Positions 1 through 7,004 are shown, numbered from the stretch's first letter. The stretch is DNA of 11,973 bases from a bacterium (GCA_017431585.1 JAFRKU010000018.1:1-11973), one strand, 5' to 3'. The notes: generated from the letters alone by a model not told the origin. A program made the numbers and translations.

Positions 1-13
1 AGAAAGGTCAGTC

Positions 14-1030
14 ATGCATACATTGCATCGACGGGCGGCTTTTTGCGGCCGCAATGGTGGGGACAAATTACAACAGACATTAAGCACAACGCATGCGCTA
101 TTGCATGTCATGGTTGGAATTATGGTGCTGATGTGTCGGATAGGTGTTTGCAGTGGGCCGCTTGCTGCGCAAGCGGCCACTATCCCGGCCGGCTATTTAC
201 CCTTTGGTAAATACGTCAAAGTTGGCAGCGCCGATTACATCAGCGGCCACGAGTTAGCGTGTCAACCAGGCAACGATTTCTGCGGCGACGGCACTACTTG
301 GTATGAACTTGCTCAAACTTGTATTAGTTCTTTAGGTGTCACCGTCAACAACACCACCATCCTCACCATGCAAGATTTTACTAGTGCCATGTGCAACGCT
401 TTCACCACCCCTACTGGTACCAATTACACCGTTGTCGGCACTTTGATAGACACACGCGATTACACTCCTTACGTCATCCGCAAATACGCCGACGGTCACT
501 GTTGGATGGCGGAGAATTTAAAATTCGGCCACTGCGCCGACCAAGAATGGACAGGCTCACCCACTCACTCCTCTTTCGGCGTCATCGGCACCAATCTTTA
601 CGGTGCTTGTATCAGCCATTCATCATATGGCGATTACTATTACAGCTGGCAAGCTGCCGTCCAAGACGCCAATTCTTACTATCCCACCAACTACCAGCCA
701 TCCCAGCCTCGCCAGGGTCTATGCCCCACCGGGTGGTATCTACCTACCCAAACCGGTGATTATTCGTTCACTACCCTTTACACTGCTGTTGGCAATAATC
801 CCTCATTTTTCCAACCTGGCAACAGTTTCAATTATTCTCATCATGCTGGAGAATACGACTCTAATGCTGAGTTGTCTAAATTCAATACTATATCCTTTTG
901 GTGGACTTCTACCCAAAGTAGTAGCCAACTCGCATACAGATGGCTTGCCCAGCACACCAATGTAGATATAGCATCTACAGATTCGACTTTCAAAACTCGC
1001 GGTGTACCTATCCGTTGTGTCAAGCAATAG
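14..1030 (+). CDS. Secreted FISUMP-domain protein
   Basis: Predicted exported protein of 338 aa. The N-terminus is Arg-rich (LHRRAAF, residues 4-10), followed by a hydrophobic stretch at about 28-46 and an AAQA-AT signal-peptidase-like site near 51-55. This is a signal peptide with an unusually long n-region. Residues about 143-338 match the Fibrobacter succinogenes major paralogous (FISUMP) domain: DTRDY (146-150), CWMAENLKF (163-171), GLCPTGWYLPT (235-245), FWWTST (295-300) and the C-terminal GVPIRCVKQ. Eleven cysteines could form disulfides outside the cell. FISUMP proteins are surface or secreted proteins of unclear function. The ATG is chosen because AGAAAGG, complementary to the 16S tail in this window, lies 6 nt upstream. 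The first ~75 residues and the start region match the glycine-rich gene at 7111-8235. The promoter lies outside the window. Domain assignment is confident; a role in adhesion is inference. Confidence 0.85.
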   Translation: MHTLHRRAAFCGRNGGDKLQQTLSTTHALLHVMVGIMVLMCRIGVCSGPLAAQAATIPAGYLPFGKYVKVGSADYISGHELACQPGNDFCGDGTTWYELAQTCISSLGVTVNNTTILTMQDFTSAMCNAFTTPTGTNYTVVGTLIDTRDYTPYVIRKYADGHCWMAENLKFGHCADQEWTGSPTHSSFGVIGTNLYGACISHSSYGDYYYSWQAAVQDANSYYPTNYQPSQPRQGLCPTGWYLPTQTGDYSFTTLYTAVGNNPSFFQPGNSFNYSHHAGEYDSNAELSKFNTISFWWTSTQSSSQLAYRWLAQHTNVDIASTDSTFKTRGVPIRCVKQ

Positions 1031-1047
1031 TCTCTCTTGACGCTCCA

Positions 1048-1056
1048 TGATATAAT
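1048..1056 (+). promoter_or_regulatory. Extended -10 promoter of tsaC-tsaE
   Basis: TGATATAAT is a perfect extended -10 box (TGn plus TATAAT) with no -35 hexamer at 16-18 bp. TTGACG at 1037-1042 is only 8 bp away, too close to serve. The expected transcription start is about 1063 and the ATG is at 1064, so the mRNA is probably leaderless. Confidence 0.75.
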
Positions 1057-1063
1057 ACCACTC

Positions 1064-2137
1064 ATGGAAACCATCAGCATCACCGACCCGCGCGCCCCCG
1101 CCGCCATGCTGGCCACTCTGCGCGCCGGCGGTCTCGTTATCGCCCCCACCGAAACCGTCTACGGCTGTTTTGCCGACGCCACCAATCCAGACAGCGTCAC
1201 CAAACTCCTCGCCTACAAACGCCGCCCCGCCGGCAAAGCCATTTCCGTCGCCGTCGCCGACCAAAAAACCGCCGAGCAATACGTCTCCCTCACCGACCAA
1301 GCCCGCGCCATCTACCGCAACTTCCTCCCCGGCCCCGTCACCGTCGTCTCTGCCAGCCGCCACCTCGCCGACCGCCGCCTCGAAAGCGAATTCGGCACTC
1401 TCGGCATTCGTATTCCCGGCCACGATTGGCTTTTATCCGTCCTGCGAAGTTTCGCCTCCGCCGTCACCGCCACTTCTGCCAACGCCAGCAGCCAAAAAAC
1501 GCCCTACACGATTTCAGACGTTCTCACTCGCCTTTCGTCTAAACAAAAAAATTTGATCGATTTAATAATTGACGCCGGTACACTGCCAAAAAATCCACCT
1601 TCGCTCGTCATAGATACCACCACTTCCACCCCCATCGTCATGCGCCCCAATGCCGCCATTGATCAATTTTCGTCTACAACGAATCAGACCTATCTCACTC
1701 ACGACGAAACCGAAACTTACGCCCTCGCCGGCAAACTCTTACTCCAAAATTGGTCCACCCTCTGCCAGACGGGGCTCATCGTCGCTCTCGATGGCGATCT
1801 CGGCGCCGGCAAAACCACACTCACCGCCGGCTTCGGCCAATTTTTAGGCATAAACGCAATCATAAATTCACCTACGTATACGTATTTAAAAGAATATCCG
1901 TACACAAAATTTGAACATAACGGCACCCTCTATCATTTGGACGCTTGGACCATCGATCGCCCCGAATTACTCGCCGCCCTCAACCTCGATGCTTGCCAAA
2001 AACCCAGCAATTTACTCGTCATCGAATGGTACGAACAAATCGCGCCTTTTTTCCAACCGCGCGTACCCCTGTTACACCTAAAACTTCGCGTCACCGACCA
2101 AACTTCGCGCAGTATCACCATGGAGGCACAGCCGTGA
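1064..2137 (+). CDS. TsaC (Sua5/YrdC)-TsaE fusion, t6A tRNA modification
   Basis: Fusion of two enzymes of the threonylcarbamoyladenosine (t6A37) pathway, 357 aa. Residues 1-200 are a TsaC/Sua5-YrdC domain, which makes threonylcarbamoyl-AMP from threonine, bicarbonate and ATP: PTETVYG (28-34), KRRPAGKAIS (52-61), PGPVT (89-93), GIRIPGH (114-120), TSANAS (137-142). Residues about 210-357 are a TsaE ATPase domain: Walker A GDLGAGKTT (244-252), SPTYTYLKEY (269-278), YHLDAW (290-295), VIEWYEQI (319-326). A start at TTG 1037 would lengthen the protein by 9 residues, but ATG 1064 sits where an mRNA from the extended -10 box would begin. The stop overlaps the tsaD start by 4 nt (GTGA), so the two are co-transcribed and probably translationally coupled. 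No TsaB is present in the window. Both halves keep their key motifs, so both activities are expected. Confidence 0.93.
   Translation: METISITDPRAPAAMLATLRAGGLVIAPTETVYGCFADATNPDSVTKLLAYKRRPAGKAISVAVADQKTAEQYVSLTDQARAIYRNFLPGPVTVVSASRHLADRRLESEFGTLGIRIPGHDWLLSVLRSFASAVTATSANASSQKTPYTISDVLTRLSSKQKNLIDLIIDAGTLPKNPPSLVIDTTTSTPIVMRPNAAIDQFSSTTNQTYLTHDETETYALAGKLLLQNWSTLCQTGLIVALDGDLGAGKTTLTAGFGQFLGINAIINSPTYTYLKEYPYTKFEHNGTLYHLDAWTIDRPELLAALNLDACQKPSNLLVIEWYEQIAPFFQPRVPLLHLKLRVTDQTSRSITMEAQP
2081..2107 (+). repeat. Partial copy of the AAACTTCG element inside tsaC-tsaE
   Basis: Two perfect AAACTTCG half-sites begin at 2081 and 2100, exactly 19 bp apart with an 11-bp spacer, the same geometry as the intergenic element family. 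The right-hand half-sites are decayed (CGCAGTAT follows directly). This lies in the last ~20 codons of the fusion gene, just before tsaD. It may be chance or an eroded copy captured by the reading frame. Confidence 0.45.
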
Positions 2138-3201
2138 CCCGTATCCTCGCCTTTGACACCAGTTGCGATGATACCTCCGCCGCCGTGGTCGATACCCACG
2201 TCATTTTAAGCAACGTCGTCTCTTCCCAAATCGCCCTCCACCAACCCTACGGCGGCGTTTTTCCCACCGTGGCTAAACTCGCCCACCAACAAAACATCGC
2301 CCCCGTCTGCCAACTCGCCCTCCGGCGTGCCCATCTCACCCCCGCCGATCTCGATGGCGTCGCTGTCACCGTCGGCCCCGGCCTCGCGCCAGCCCTGGAA
2401 ATCGGCATCACTTTCGCCCGCGATTTCGCTGCCCAACATCACTTGCCCCTTATCGGCGTCAATCACCTCGAAGGCCACCTACTCTCGCCGCTGCTGACTA
2501 GAAACAGTGCCCAAAAAACGCCTCTTCAACCGCCTTTTCCCGCCGCTACCACTTTGGGACTTATTGTTTCAGGCGGCCACAGCGAATTCATCCATCTTAA
2601 AAACTTCGGCGATTACACCCTTTTGGGCACCACTCTAGATGACGCCGCCGGCGAATGTCTCGACAAAATCGGTCGCATGCTCGGCCTCGGCTACCCCGCC
2701 GCCCCCGTGCTCGAGCAACTCGCACTCGAAGGGGACGCCAGCCGCCACCCTTTTCCCCTCCCCCTCACCACCCGCCACGATTACCACTTAAGTTTCTCCG
2801 GCCTCAAAACCTTCGCTCGCAATTTGATCACCAAACTCCAAACCAACCAAGGCGGTCCCCTCACCCGCACCCAAATCTGCGATCTCGCCGCCGCCGCCCA
2901 AGCCGGTGTCGTCCGGCATCTTCTCTATAAGCTCACAAAAATCCTTGATTCGCCGGACTTTGCTGGCAGCAATACCGTCCGCCACCTCTTTTTGGGCGGC
3001 GGCGTCGCCGCCAACCTCTACCTACGCTCTCAGTTGCGCGCGCTTGCGCGCGCGCGCCGCTTTCACCTGCACACCCCCGTCACCAAACGTCTCTGTGGCG
3101 ACAACGCTGCCATGATCGCCTTGCCCGCCGCGCTCCAATTGAGCGATCGCGCGCCCCACAGCAATCTGGCGCTCGATCGCCAGCCCGCCCTTGATTTGTA
3201 A
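2134..3201 (+). CDS. tsaD: TsaD, tRNA N6-threonylcarbamoyladenosine transferase
   Basis: Catalytic subunit that moves the threonylcarbamoyl group from TC-AMP to A37 of ANN-decoding tRNAs, 355 aa, of the ASKHA fold (Kae1/Qri7/TsaD). Visible motifs: DTSCDDTS (8-15), the metal-binding HLEGH (H111, H115), VSGGHSEF (145-152), TLDDAAGECLDKIGR (167-181), SFSGLKTFARN (220-230), FLGGGVAAN (286-294) and CGDNAAM with the metal-ligand D323. The start is the GTG at 2134: GGAGG at 2122-2126 lies 7 nt upstream, and it overlaps the preceding stop by 4 nt. Any in-frame start further upstream would run through the tsaE domain. A linker rich in Pro, Thr and Ala at 121-140 follows the HLEGH motif. The stop codon TAA runs into the first intergenic repeat. 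The family needs TsaB and TsaE partners; TsaE is fused to TsaC next door. Confidence 0.96.
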   Translation: MTRILAFDTSCDDTSAAVVDTHVILSNVVSSQIALHQPYGGVFPTVAKLAHQQNIAPVCQLALRRAHLTPADLDGVAVTVGPGLAPALEIGITFARDFAAQHHLPLIGVNHLEGHLLSPLLTRNSAQKTPLQPPFPAATTLGLIVSGGHSEFIHLKNFGDYTLLGTTLDDAAGECLDKIGRMLGLGYPAAPVLEQLALEGDASRHPFPLPLTTRHDYHLSFSGLKTFARNLITKLQTNQGGPLTRTQICDLAAAAQAGVVRHLLYKLTKILDSPDFAGSNTVRHLFLGGGVAANLYLRSQLRALARARRFHLHTPVTKRLCGDNAAMIALPAALQLSDRAPHSNLALDRQPALDL

Positions 3202-3255
3202 AACTTCACCCCCTTTGCCAAACTTCACGAAGTTTCACTTTGTAAGCGAAGTTTT
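3200..3255. repeat. Intergenic palindromic element, copy 1
   Basis: Four half-sites: AAACTTC (3201-3207), AAACTTC (3220-3226), CGAAGTTT (3228-3235) and CGAAGTTT (3247-3254). Spacers are 11-12 bp and differ in sequence from the other copies. The element fills the whole gap between convergent tsaD and nrdR and overlaps both stop codons. Arms can pair as inner and outer stems, so a bidirectional terminator or a protein-binding array is possible. Confidence 0.8.
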
Positions 3256-3724
3256 ACCGCCGCGACACAGCTTTGGCGCTCCGCAGCTCATCGATCTCTT
3301 TTTGAAAATCTTCCACGCTGTCAAAATCGCGATAAATCGAGGCAAAAAGTAAATAAGACAGCGCGTCCAATTTTTTCAGCTTCCCCAGCGCCATGTTCCC
3401 CACCTCCAGTGTCAAAATCTCACTTTTGCCCGACAAGCGCAACTCTCGCTCCACCTCGCCCAACAAATTTTCAATCGCCTCGCGCGACACTGGCCGCTTC
3501 CAGGTAGCCTTCACAATCCCCCGCCGCAATTTGTCCCGGTCATAATTCTCGCGCCGTCCGTCTTTTTTGATGACTTTGATCTCAATATCTTCCACCCGCT
3601 CATAAGTGGTAAACCGCCGCCCACACCGTTCGCACCGCCGTCGCCGCCGCACCGCTTCATTGTCTGGCGTTTCGCGCGAATCCAGCACCACCCCCTGCAA
3701 ACAGTGGCAGTACGGGCATTTCAT
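3254..3724 (-). CDS. nrdR: NrdR, ribonucleotide reductase regulator
   Basis: Transcriptional repressor of ribonucleotide reductase genes that senses ATP/dATP, 156 aa, the normal family length. A zinc ribbon has Cys3, Cys6, Cys31 and Cys34 with the signature RRRRCERCGRRFTTYE (27-42), followed by an ATP-cone from about 49 to 139 (VIKKDGRRENYDRDKLRRGI). No ribonucleotide reductase gene is in the window, so its targets lie elsewhere. The ATG overlaps the TGA of the upstream DUF5667-like gene (ATGA), pointing to a two-gene operon read from the promoter at 4260-4268. The stop codon lies inside intergenic repeat copy 1. Confidence 0.95.
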   Translation of the reverse strand: MKCPYCHCLQGVVLDSRETPDNEAVRRRRRCERCGRRFTTYERVEDIEIKVIKKDGRRENYDRDKLRRGIVKATWKRPVSREAIENLLGEVERELRLSGKSEILTLEVGNMALGKLKKLDALSYLLFASIYRDFDSVEDFQKEIDELRSAKAVSRR

Positions 3725-4251
3725 AGGTGCTCGCCCACCGTTTTCAACTCCGCAATCATCACTTCCGCCCGCGCCTGCTGACTATCCGTCATGTAAGCTT
3801 TCAAGGTTTTGTACTCATCCATAAATTCTTGATTCACCGCCGAAATATTCTCCGTTTGATCACCTGCCGTCGCCTCGCCGGCCGCCACTTGCGTGTTGGC
3901 CGCCAGCAAGTAAGCATGTGCCTTATTAAGCGTAGCAAAGGCCAAATCATTCTTACCCGCCGTAAACAGCGACCAACTCGCCGCCAGACGTTTTTGCGCG
4001 TAAGCCATCCGCATAGCCGCCTGTTGTTCCCGCGGCGTCAGCTCCAGCTCCAGCCGATCCACCGCCACCACCACCGGGTAAAAAACGTGATCCGGCAAGA
4101 TTTTTCGATCAAAATACAGCACCCGCTCGCTCTCACGGATTGCCGGCGACGGCCCTTGCATCGCCGTCAGAAGCGAAATCGCAAAAATCAAGCCCCCGAT
4201 CAAAAGAACGGACACTGCATACCACCGGTAAAACTTTTTGTTTTCCAGCAT
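3721..4251 (-). CDS. DUF5667-like membrane protein
   Basis: Protein of 176 aa with one membrane segment (about 11-30) after a short basic N-terminus, so the remainder is probably outside the membrane. Residues 50-125 (ILPDHVFYPVVVAVDRLELE, then an Ala/Lys/Arg-rich helical stretch with QKRLAASW) have the pattern of DUF5667: a P..xYP core followed by helices in which cells carry several Leu/Ala repeats. Function unknown. It is the first gene of an operon with nrdR, although no link to nucleotide metabolism is evident. The ATG lies 8 nt after an extended -10 box, so the mRNA probably has almost no leader and there is no Shine-Dalgarno sequence. The existence of the gene is firm (4-nt overlap, membrane segment); the family name is tentative. 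Confidence 0.78.
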   Translation of the reverse strand: MLENKKFYRWYAVSVLLIGGLIFAISLLTAMQGPSPAIRESERVLYFDRKILPDHVFYPVVVAVDRLELELTPREQQAAMRMAYAQKRLAASWSLFTAGKNDLAFATLNKAHAYLLAANTQVAAGEATAGDQTENISAVNQEFMDEYKTLKAYMTDSQQARAEVMIAELKTVGEHL

Positions 4252-4259
4252 TGGCGCAT

Positions 4260-4268
4260 ATTATATCA
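4260..4268 (-). promoter_or_regulatory. Extended -10 promoter of the DUF5667-nrdR operon
   Basis: On the minus strand TGATATAAT precedes the ATG at 4251 by 8 nt. No convincing -35 is seen. The predicted start is near 4253, giving a leader of about 2 nt. Confidence 0.75.
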
Positions 4269-4350
4269 TACTTTAGCACCATTTAGCCAACCAATCGTAA
4301 ATTCCCAAAAAAGCCAGCACCAACCATCCGTGCCGACCTTTTGCCAACCG

Positions 4351-4435
4351 TGCCCCAAGAGGGAATCGAACCCTCATGAGCGTAAAGCTCACCAGATTTT
4401 GAGTCTAGCGCGTCTACCAATTCCGCCATCGGGGC
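4351..4435 (-). tRNA. tRNA-Leu (anticodon CAA)
   Basis: 85-nt tRNA with a long variable arm typical of Leu. The acceptor GCCCCGA pairs with TTGGGGC (one G-U), the D-arm contains TGGTAGACGC, the anticodon loop CTCAAAA gives anticodon CAA (reads UUG), the variable arm stem GAGC/GCTC is visible, and the T-arm carries GGTTCGATTCC. The discriminator is A at 4351. The following bases (CGG) show that the 3' CCA is not encoded and must be added after transcription. It has its own promoter at 4449-4457. Confidence 0.96.
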
Positions 4436-4448
4436 AAGACTCCCGCCT

Positions 4449-4457
4449 ATTATACCA
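4449..4457 (-). promoter_or_regulatory. Extended -10 promoter of tRNA-Leu
   Basis: TGGTATAAT on the minus strand, preceded by TG, with a predicted start near 4442, about 7 nt before the mature tRNA 5' end. No good -35 hexamer is visible. Confidence 0.7.
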
Positions 4458-4512
4458 CACTTTCGCGACTTTTAGCACGCAAATTCGCCCCGCCCACCGC
4501 TCACTCACACTA

Positions 4513-4521
4513 TGATATAAT
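4513..4521 (+). promoter_or_regulatory. Extended -10 promoter of the 105-aa gene
   Basis: TGATATAAT followed 9 nt later by the ATG at 4531. The 13-base stretch ATGATATAATACn is nearly identical to the tsaC-tsaE promoter. No -35 is seen. The predicted leader is about 3 nt. Confidence 0.72.
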
Positions 4522-4530
4522 ACGCTCGTC

Positions 4531-4848
4531 ATGATCAAAATCGTCCAAAACTACCGTGATTTCCTCGCCGCTCTTTTTACCAGACGCACCCGCACTTTTC
4601 CGCCCATTCCCCGCCCCTATAGCATCCCACCCACCCGCAAATTCCAACCCCTCCCCACCGGCCCATCGCTCACTACTCTCTTCCTCACCATCTGGGGCGT
4701 GTGGCAAATTTCCCTCTCCACCATCAATTATTACCAAGCGCGCGCCAGCCTCTGGCGCCACCCCGAAGCCCATCTCTCCAGCACTTCCCCCTTGCTCCAA
4801 GCCATCGCCGCCGCTTCCCAGGCCAGCCCCGCCGCTTCGCTGCCCTAA
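4531..4848 (+). CDS. Hypothetical small protein, possible single membrane segment
   Basis: I do not recognise this 105-aa protein. It is basic and Pro-rich at the N-terminus (RTFPPIPRPYSIPPTRK, about 22-38), then has a moderately hydrophobic stretch at about 47-67 (LTTLFLTIWGVWQISLSTIN), which could be a membrane anchor, and an Ala/Ser-rich tail. Support for it being real: a strong extended -10 box ends 9 nt before its ATG, the codons show the C-rich third positions of the other + strand genes, and its stop codon abuts repeat copy 2, as real gene ends do elsewhere here. Overlapping reading frames in the same region lack such signals. It converges on dnaB. No homologue is claimed. Confidence 0.6.
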   Translation: MIKIVQNYRDFLAALFTRRTRTFPPIPRPYSIPPTRKFQPLPTGPSLTTLFLTIWGVWQISLSTINYYQARASLWRHPEAHLSSTSPLLQAIAAASQASPAASLP

Positions 4849-4902
4849 ACTTCGCCCCCAGCTGCCAAACTTCACGAAGTTTTACTAATTATACGAAGTT
4901 TT
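4847..4902. repeat. Intergenic palindromic element, copy 2
   Basis: Half-sites AAACTTCG (4847-4854), AAACTTC (4867-4873), CGAAGTTT (4875-4882) and CGAAGTTT (4894-4901). The right spacer is 11 bp and the left 12 bp. It starts within the stop codon of the 105-aa gene and lies between it and the convergent dnaB. Confidence 0.8.
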
Positions 4903-4921
4903 GTCCCGACAACCATCGTTT

Positions 4922-4952
4922 TTGTCCACACTTTCCCCCAAAGTGTAGACAA
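4922..4952 (-). terminator. Hairpin downstream of dnaB, possible terminator
   Basis: TTGTCCACACTTT, then CCCCC, then AAAGTGTAGACAA: a 13-bp stem with one mismatch. Read as minus-strand RNA the mismatch becomes a G-U pair, so the stem is complete only in the dnaB transcript. There is no U-tract after it (AAAACG follows), so it may be a stability hairpin instead of a classical terminator. Confidence 0.45.
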
Positions 4953-4981
4953 CCCCCGCCCGTTTTATCTTGAAAAGCCCG

Positions 4982-6301
4982 CTAAATCGCGTGCGTCATG
5001 TCCAAATCGGCAAACCGCATCTTATTGCCAATGAAAGCCACGTCCGTGTCACCCACCGGGCCATTGCGATGCTTAGCCACCTTGACACTGACAATATCGC
5101 GCTGGTCGTCGTTTTTGCGGTACAAGAAAATCACCACGTCCGCATCCTGCTCAATCGAACCCGACTCGCGCAAGTCAGACAACTGCGGCGCCTTGTCACC
5201 CCCGCGATTTTCTACCTGCCGACTCAGCTGTGACAGCGCCAGCACCGGAATTTTCAGCTCCCGAGCAATGTTTTTCAGCCCCTGAGAAATCTCCGCCACC
5301 TCCTGGACGCGGTTGTCCTTTGTCCGCCCGTGCGCCAGCTGTAAATCGTCCACCACCAGGAAATCGATGTGCTGTTGCATCATCAGCCGCCGGGCTTGCG
5401 TCCGCATATCATAAATCGAAAGCCCCGGTGTATCGTCAATAAATATGTCAGCCTCCGCCAGCACCCCCATCGCTTCAGACAGCTTCGGGATGTCAAAGTT
5501 CGCGTCCAACCGCCCAGTTTTGAGTTTGAAAGCGTCCACGTCCGCCTGGTTCACCAGCAACCGATCCACCAGTTCATCTCGTGACATTTCCAGCGAAAAA
5601 AACGCCACCTTTTTCTTTTGTTTGATCGCCAAATTACTGGCGATATTTAGAGCAAAAGCCGTTTTCCCTGTCGCCGGGCGAGCCGCCAAAATAATCAAGT
5701 TGGAAGGCAACATGCCGGACAAAATATTGTCCACATTCGTCAAGCCCGTGGGCAAACCTTGAAATGCCGCGCCCGAGCGGCGAATTTGTTCAATCCGGTT
5801 GAAACTTTCTTCCAACGTATCCTTAATGTGCACGAAGTTTTTGTTATTGCGCGCCATCGAGACCGCGAAAATCTCTTGCTCCACGCTGTCCATCACATCG
5901 GTGACAGATTTACTATCGTCAAAAGCCTGCTGCGCCATATCGCCACCCAATGTGATTAATCGGCGTCTAGTGGACATATCGCGCACAATTTTAGCATGCG
6001 AAACCACGTTGGCTGCTGTCATCGCTTCATTGGCCAGCTCTGCCAACTTGGCGCTGCCGCCTACTTTGCGCAACTCCTGATTTTTTTTCAGCTGATCAGC
6101 CAGCGTCACCACGTCAATCGGAGCGTTGTTTTCATACAATTGGCGCGCCGCTTTGTAAATCAGCTGGTGCTCCACCGCATAAAATTGCGATTCATCCACG
6201 ATATCCGCCACTCTGGCCATCGCTTGCGCATCAAATAAAATCGCGCCCAAAAGCGATTTTTCCGCTTCCAGATCTTGTGGCGGCAGCTTGACGTCAGCCA
6301 T
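4982..6301 (-). CDS. dnaB: Replicative DNA helicase DnaB
   Basis: Hexameric 5'-3' helicase of the replication fork, 439 aa, normal length with no intein. The N-terminal domain (about 7-105) begins PPQDLEAEKSLLGAIL; the RecA-like domain follows from about 180. Motifs: Walker A ARPATGKTAF (207-216), FSLEMS (235-240), Walker B region LVVDDLQL (315-322), ALSQLSR (355-361), LRESGSIEQDADVV (377-390) and KHRNGPVG (410-417). The usual Walker B form in the family is IDYLQL; here the Tyr is Asp, while the catalytic Asp is kept. The ATG lies 1 nt after the stop of the metallo-beta-lactamase gene, so the two form an operon. No strong Shine-Dalgarno is seen, which suggests translational coupling. The pairing with a hydrolase has no obvious functional logic. 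Confidence 0.97.
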   Translation of the reverse strand: MADVKLPPQDLEAEKSLLGAILFDAQAMARVADIVDESQFYAVEHQLIYKAARQLYENNAPIDVVTLADQLKKNQELRKVGGSAKLAELANEAMTAANVVSHAKIVRDMSTRRRLITLGGDMAQQAFDDSKSVTDVMDSVEQEIFAVSMARNNKNFVHIKDTLEESFNRIEQIRRSGAAFQGLPTGLTNVDNILSGMLPSNLIILAARPATGKTAFALNIASNLAIKQKKKVAFFSLEMSRDELVDRLLVNQADVDAFKLKTGRLDANFDIPKLSEAMGVLAEADIFIDDTPGLSIYDMRTQARRLMMQQHIDFLVVDDLQLAHGRTKDNRVQEVAEISQGLKNIARELKIPVLALSQLSRQVENRGGDKAPQLSDLRESGSIEQDADVVIFLYRKNDDQRDIVSVKVAKHRNGPVGDTDVAFIGNKMRFADLDMTHAI

Positions 6302-6302
6302 A

Positions 6303-6971
6303 TCAACCCACGCTTAGCACCACTACTTCCGTTTCCTCCGGCATTTTGCCTCGGTCGTCCACTACCAGTTTCGGTACCGGTTGCGGCGCAATCCCGTATT
6401 CATTAAAAAATGTGTCCAAAGTAGCAATATCATTGCCTTCGGTCAAGTCTTTTTCATCACGCTCACCCAAGCGATAATGCATCGGGATAAAGTATTTCGG
6501 CTCAATTTGTTTCATCACCGCCACTGCCCCTTTGGCATCCAGCGTATAAGTGCCGCCCACCGGACACAGCAAAACGTCCACGCCACCAATGCGCGAAATT
6601 TGCTCATCAGTCAAGCTTTTTTGGCCCAAGTCCCCCAAGTGACAAATGCTGATCCCGTCCATCAAAATAGTATAAATGATATTGCTCCCCCGCAGCGCCC
6701 CCTCTTGCTCGTCGTGCCAACTTTCCACGCCAAACACCGATACACCGCACTTTTCGTACTCACCGGCATACTGGATGACCATCTGTTCGCCGTTGCCCGG
6801 CTTGACGCGATACGTGGCGTTGTGATCCGTGTGTCCATGCGACACCGTCACGATGTCTGCACTCAATGACGCCGATAAATGGCCGTAATTTTCATTAAAC
6901 GGGTCCGTCACCAGCGTCGCTTGTTTGTTTTTAAGTTTAAAACACGATCTGCCCAAATACGTAATTTCCAT
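6303..6971 (-). CDS. Metallo-beta-lactamase-fold metal-dependent hydrolase (UPF0173/UlaG-like)
   Basis: Cytoplasmic hydrolase of 222 aa with a metallo-beta-lactamase fold. It starts MEITYLGRSCFKLK, typical of the UPF0173/UlaG-like branch. The metal-binding motif SHGHTDH (44-50) supplies HxHxDH; further likely ligands are H111 and D114 in CHLGDLG (110-116) and H165 in IPMHYR (162-167). Compact proteins of this branch are described as general metal-dependent hydrolases, and the substrate cannot be read from sequence. The start at 6971 is chosen because GAAAGG precedes it by 5 nt and an extended -10 box lies at 6996-7004; the longer frame to 7040 would cross the promoter. It is the first gene of an operon with dnaB. 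Confidence 0.88.
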   Translation of the reverse strand: MEITYLGRSCFKLKNKQATLVTDPFNENYGHLSASLSADIVTVSHGHTDHNATYRVKPGNGEQMVIQYAGEYEKCGVSVFGVESWHDEQEGALRGSNIIYTILMDGISICHLGDLGQKSLTDEQISRIGGVDVLLCPVGGTYTLDAKGAVAVMKQIEPKYFIPMHYRLGERDEKDLTEGNDIATLDTFFNEYGIAPQPVPKLVVDDRGKMPEETEVVVLSVG

Positions 6972-6995
6972 GGTGTCCTTTCGCTTGCTCGCCCT

Positions 6996-7004
6996 ATTAT
7001 ACCA
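6996..7004 (-). promoter_or_regulatory. Extended -10 promoter of the hydrolase-dnaB operon
   Basis: TGGTATAAT on the minus strand, preceded by CG and followed by an ~18-nt leader that contains a GAAAGG ribosome binding site before the ATG at 6971. This is the same box as the tRNA-Leu promoter, but here with a Shine-Dalgarno leader. Confidence 0.72.

Noticed and set aside
1037..1063. TTG start at 1037 for the tsaC-tsaE fusion
   Set aside because: It would place the -10 box inside the coding region; ATG 1064 fits the promoter and family N-terminus.
803..1423. Long minus-strand reading frame opposite the FISUMP and tsaC-tsaE genes
   Set aside because: It crosses two real genes and a promoter, has low-complexity Gly/Asp/Val content expected from the antisense of C-rich codons, and has no start signals.
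4886..4902. ATTATACGAAGTT matches 13 bases of a loxP arm
   Set aside because: The opposite arm and the 8-bp spacer geometry of loxP are not kept: the distance between AACTTC and GAAGTT is 21 instead of 18, and the other copies of this repeat differ. It belongs to the intergenic family.
4922..4952. TTGTCCACA and TTGTCTACA as inverted DnaA boxes next to dnaB
   Set aside because: Each has at least one mismatch to TTWTNCACA, there are only two, and no AT-rich unwinding region is nearby. A hairpin fits better.
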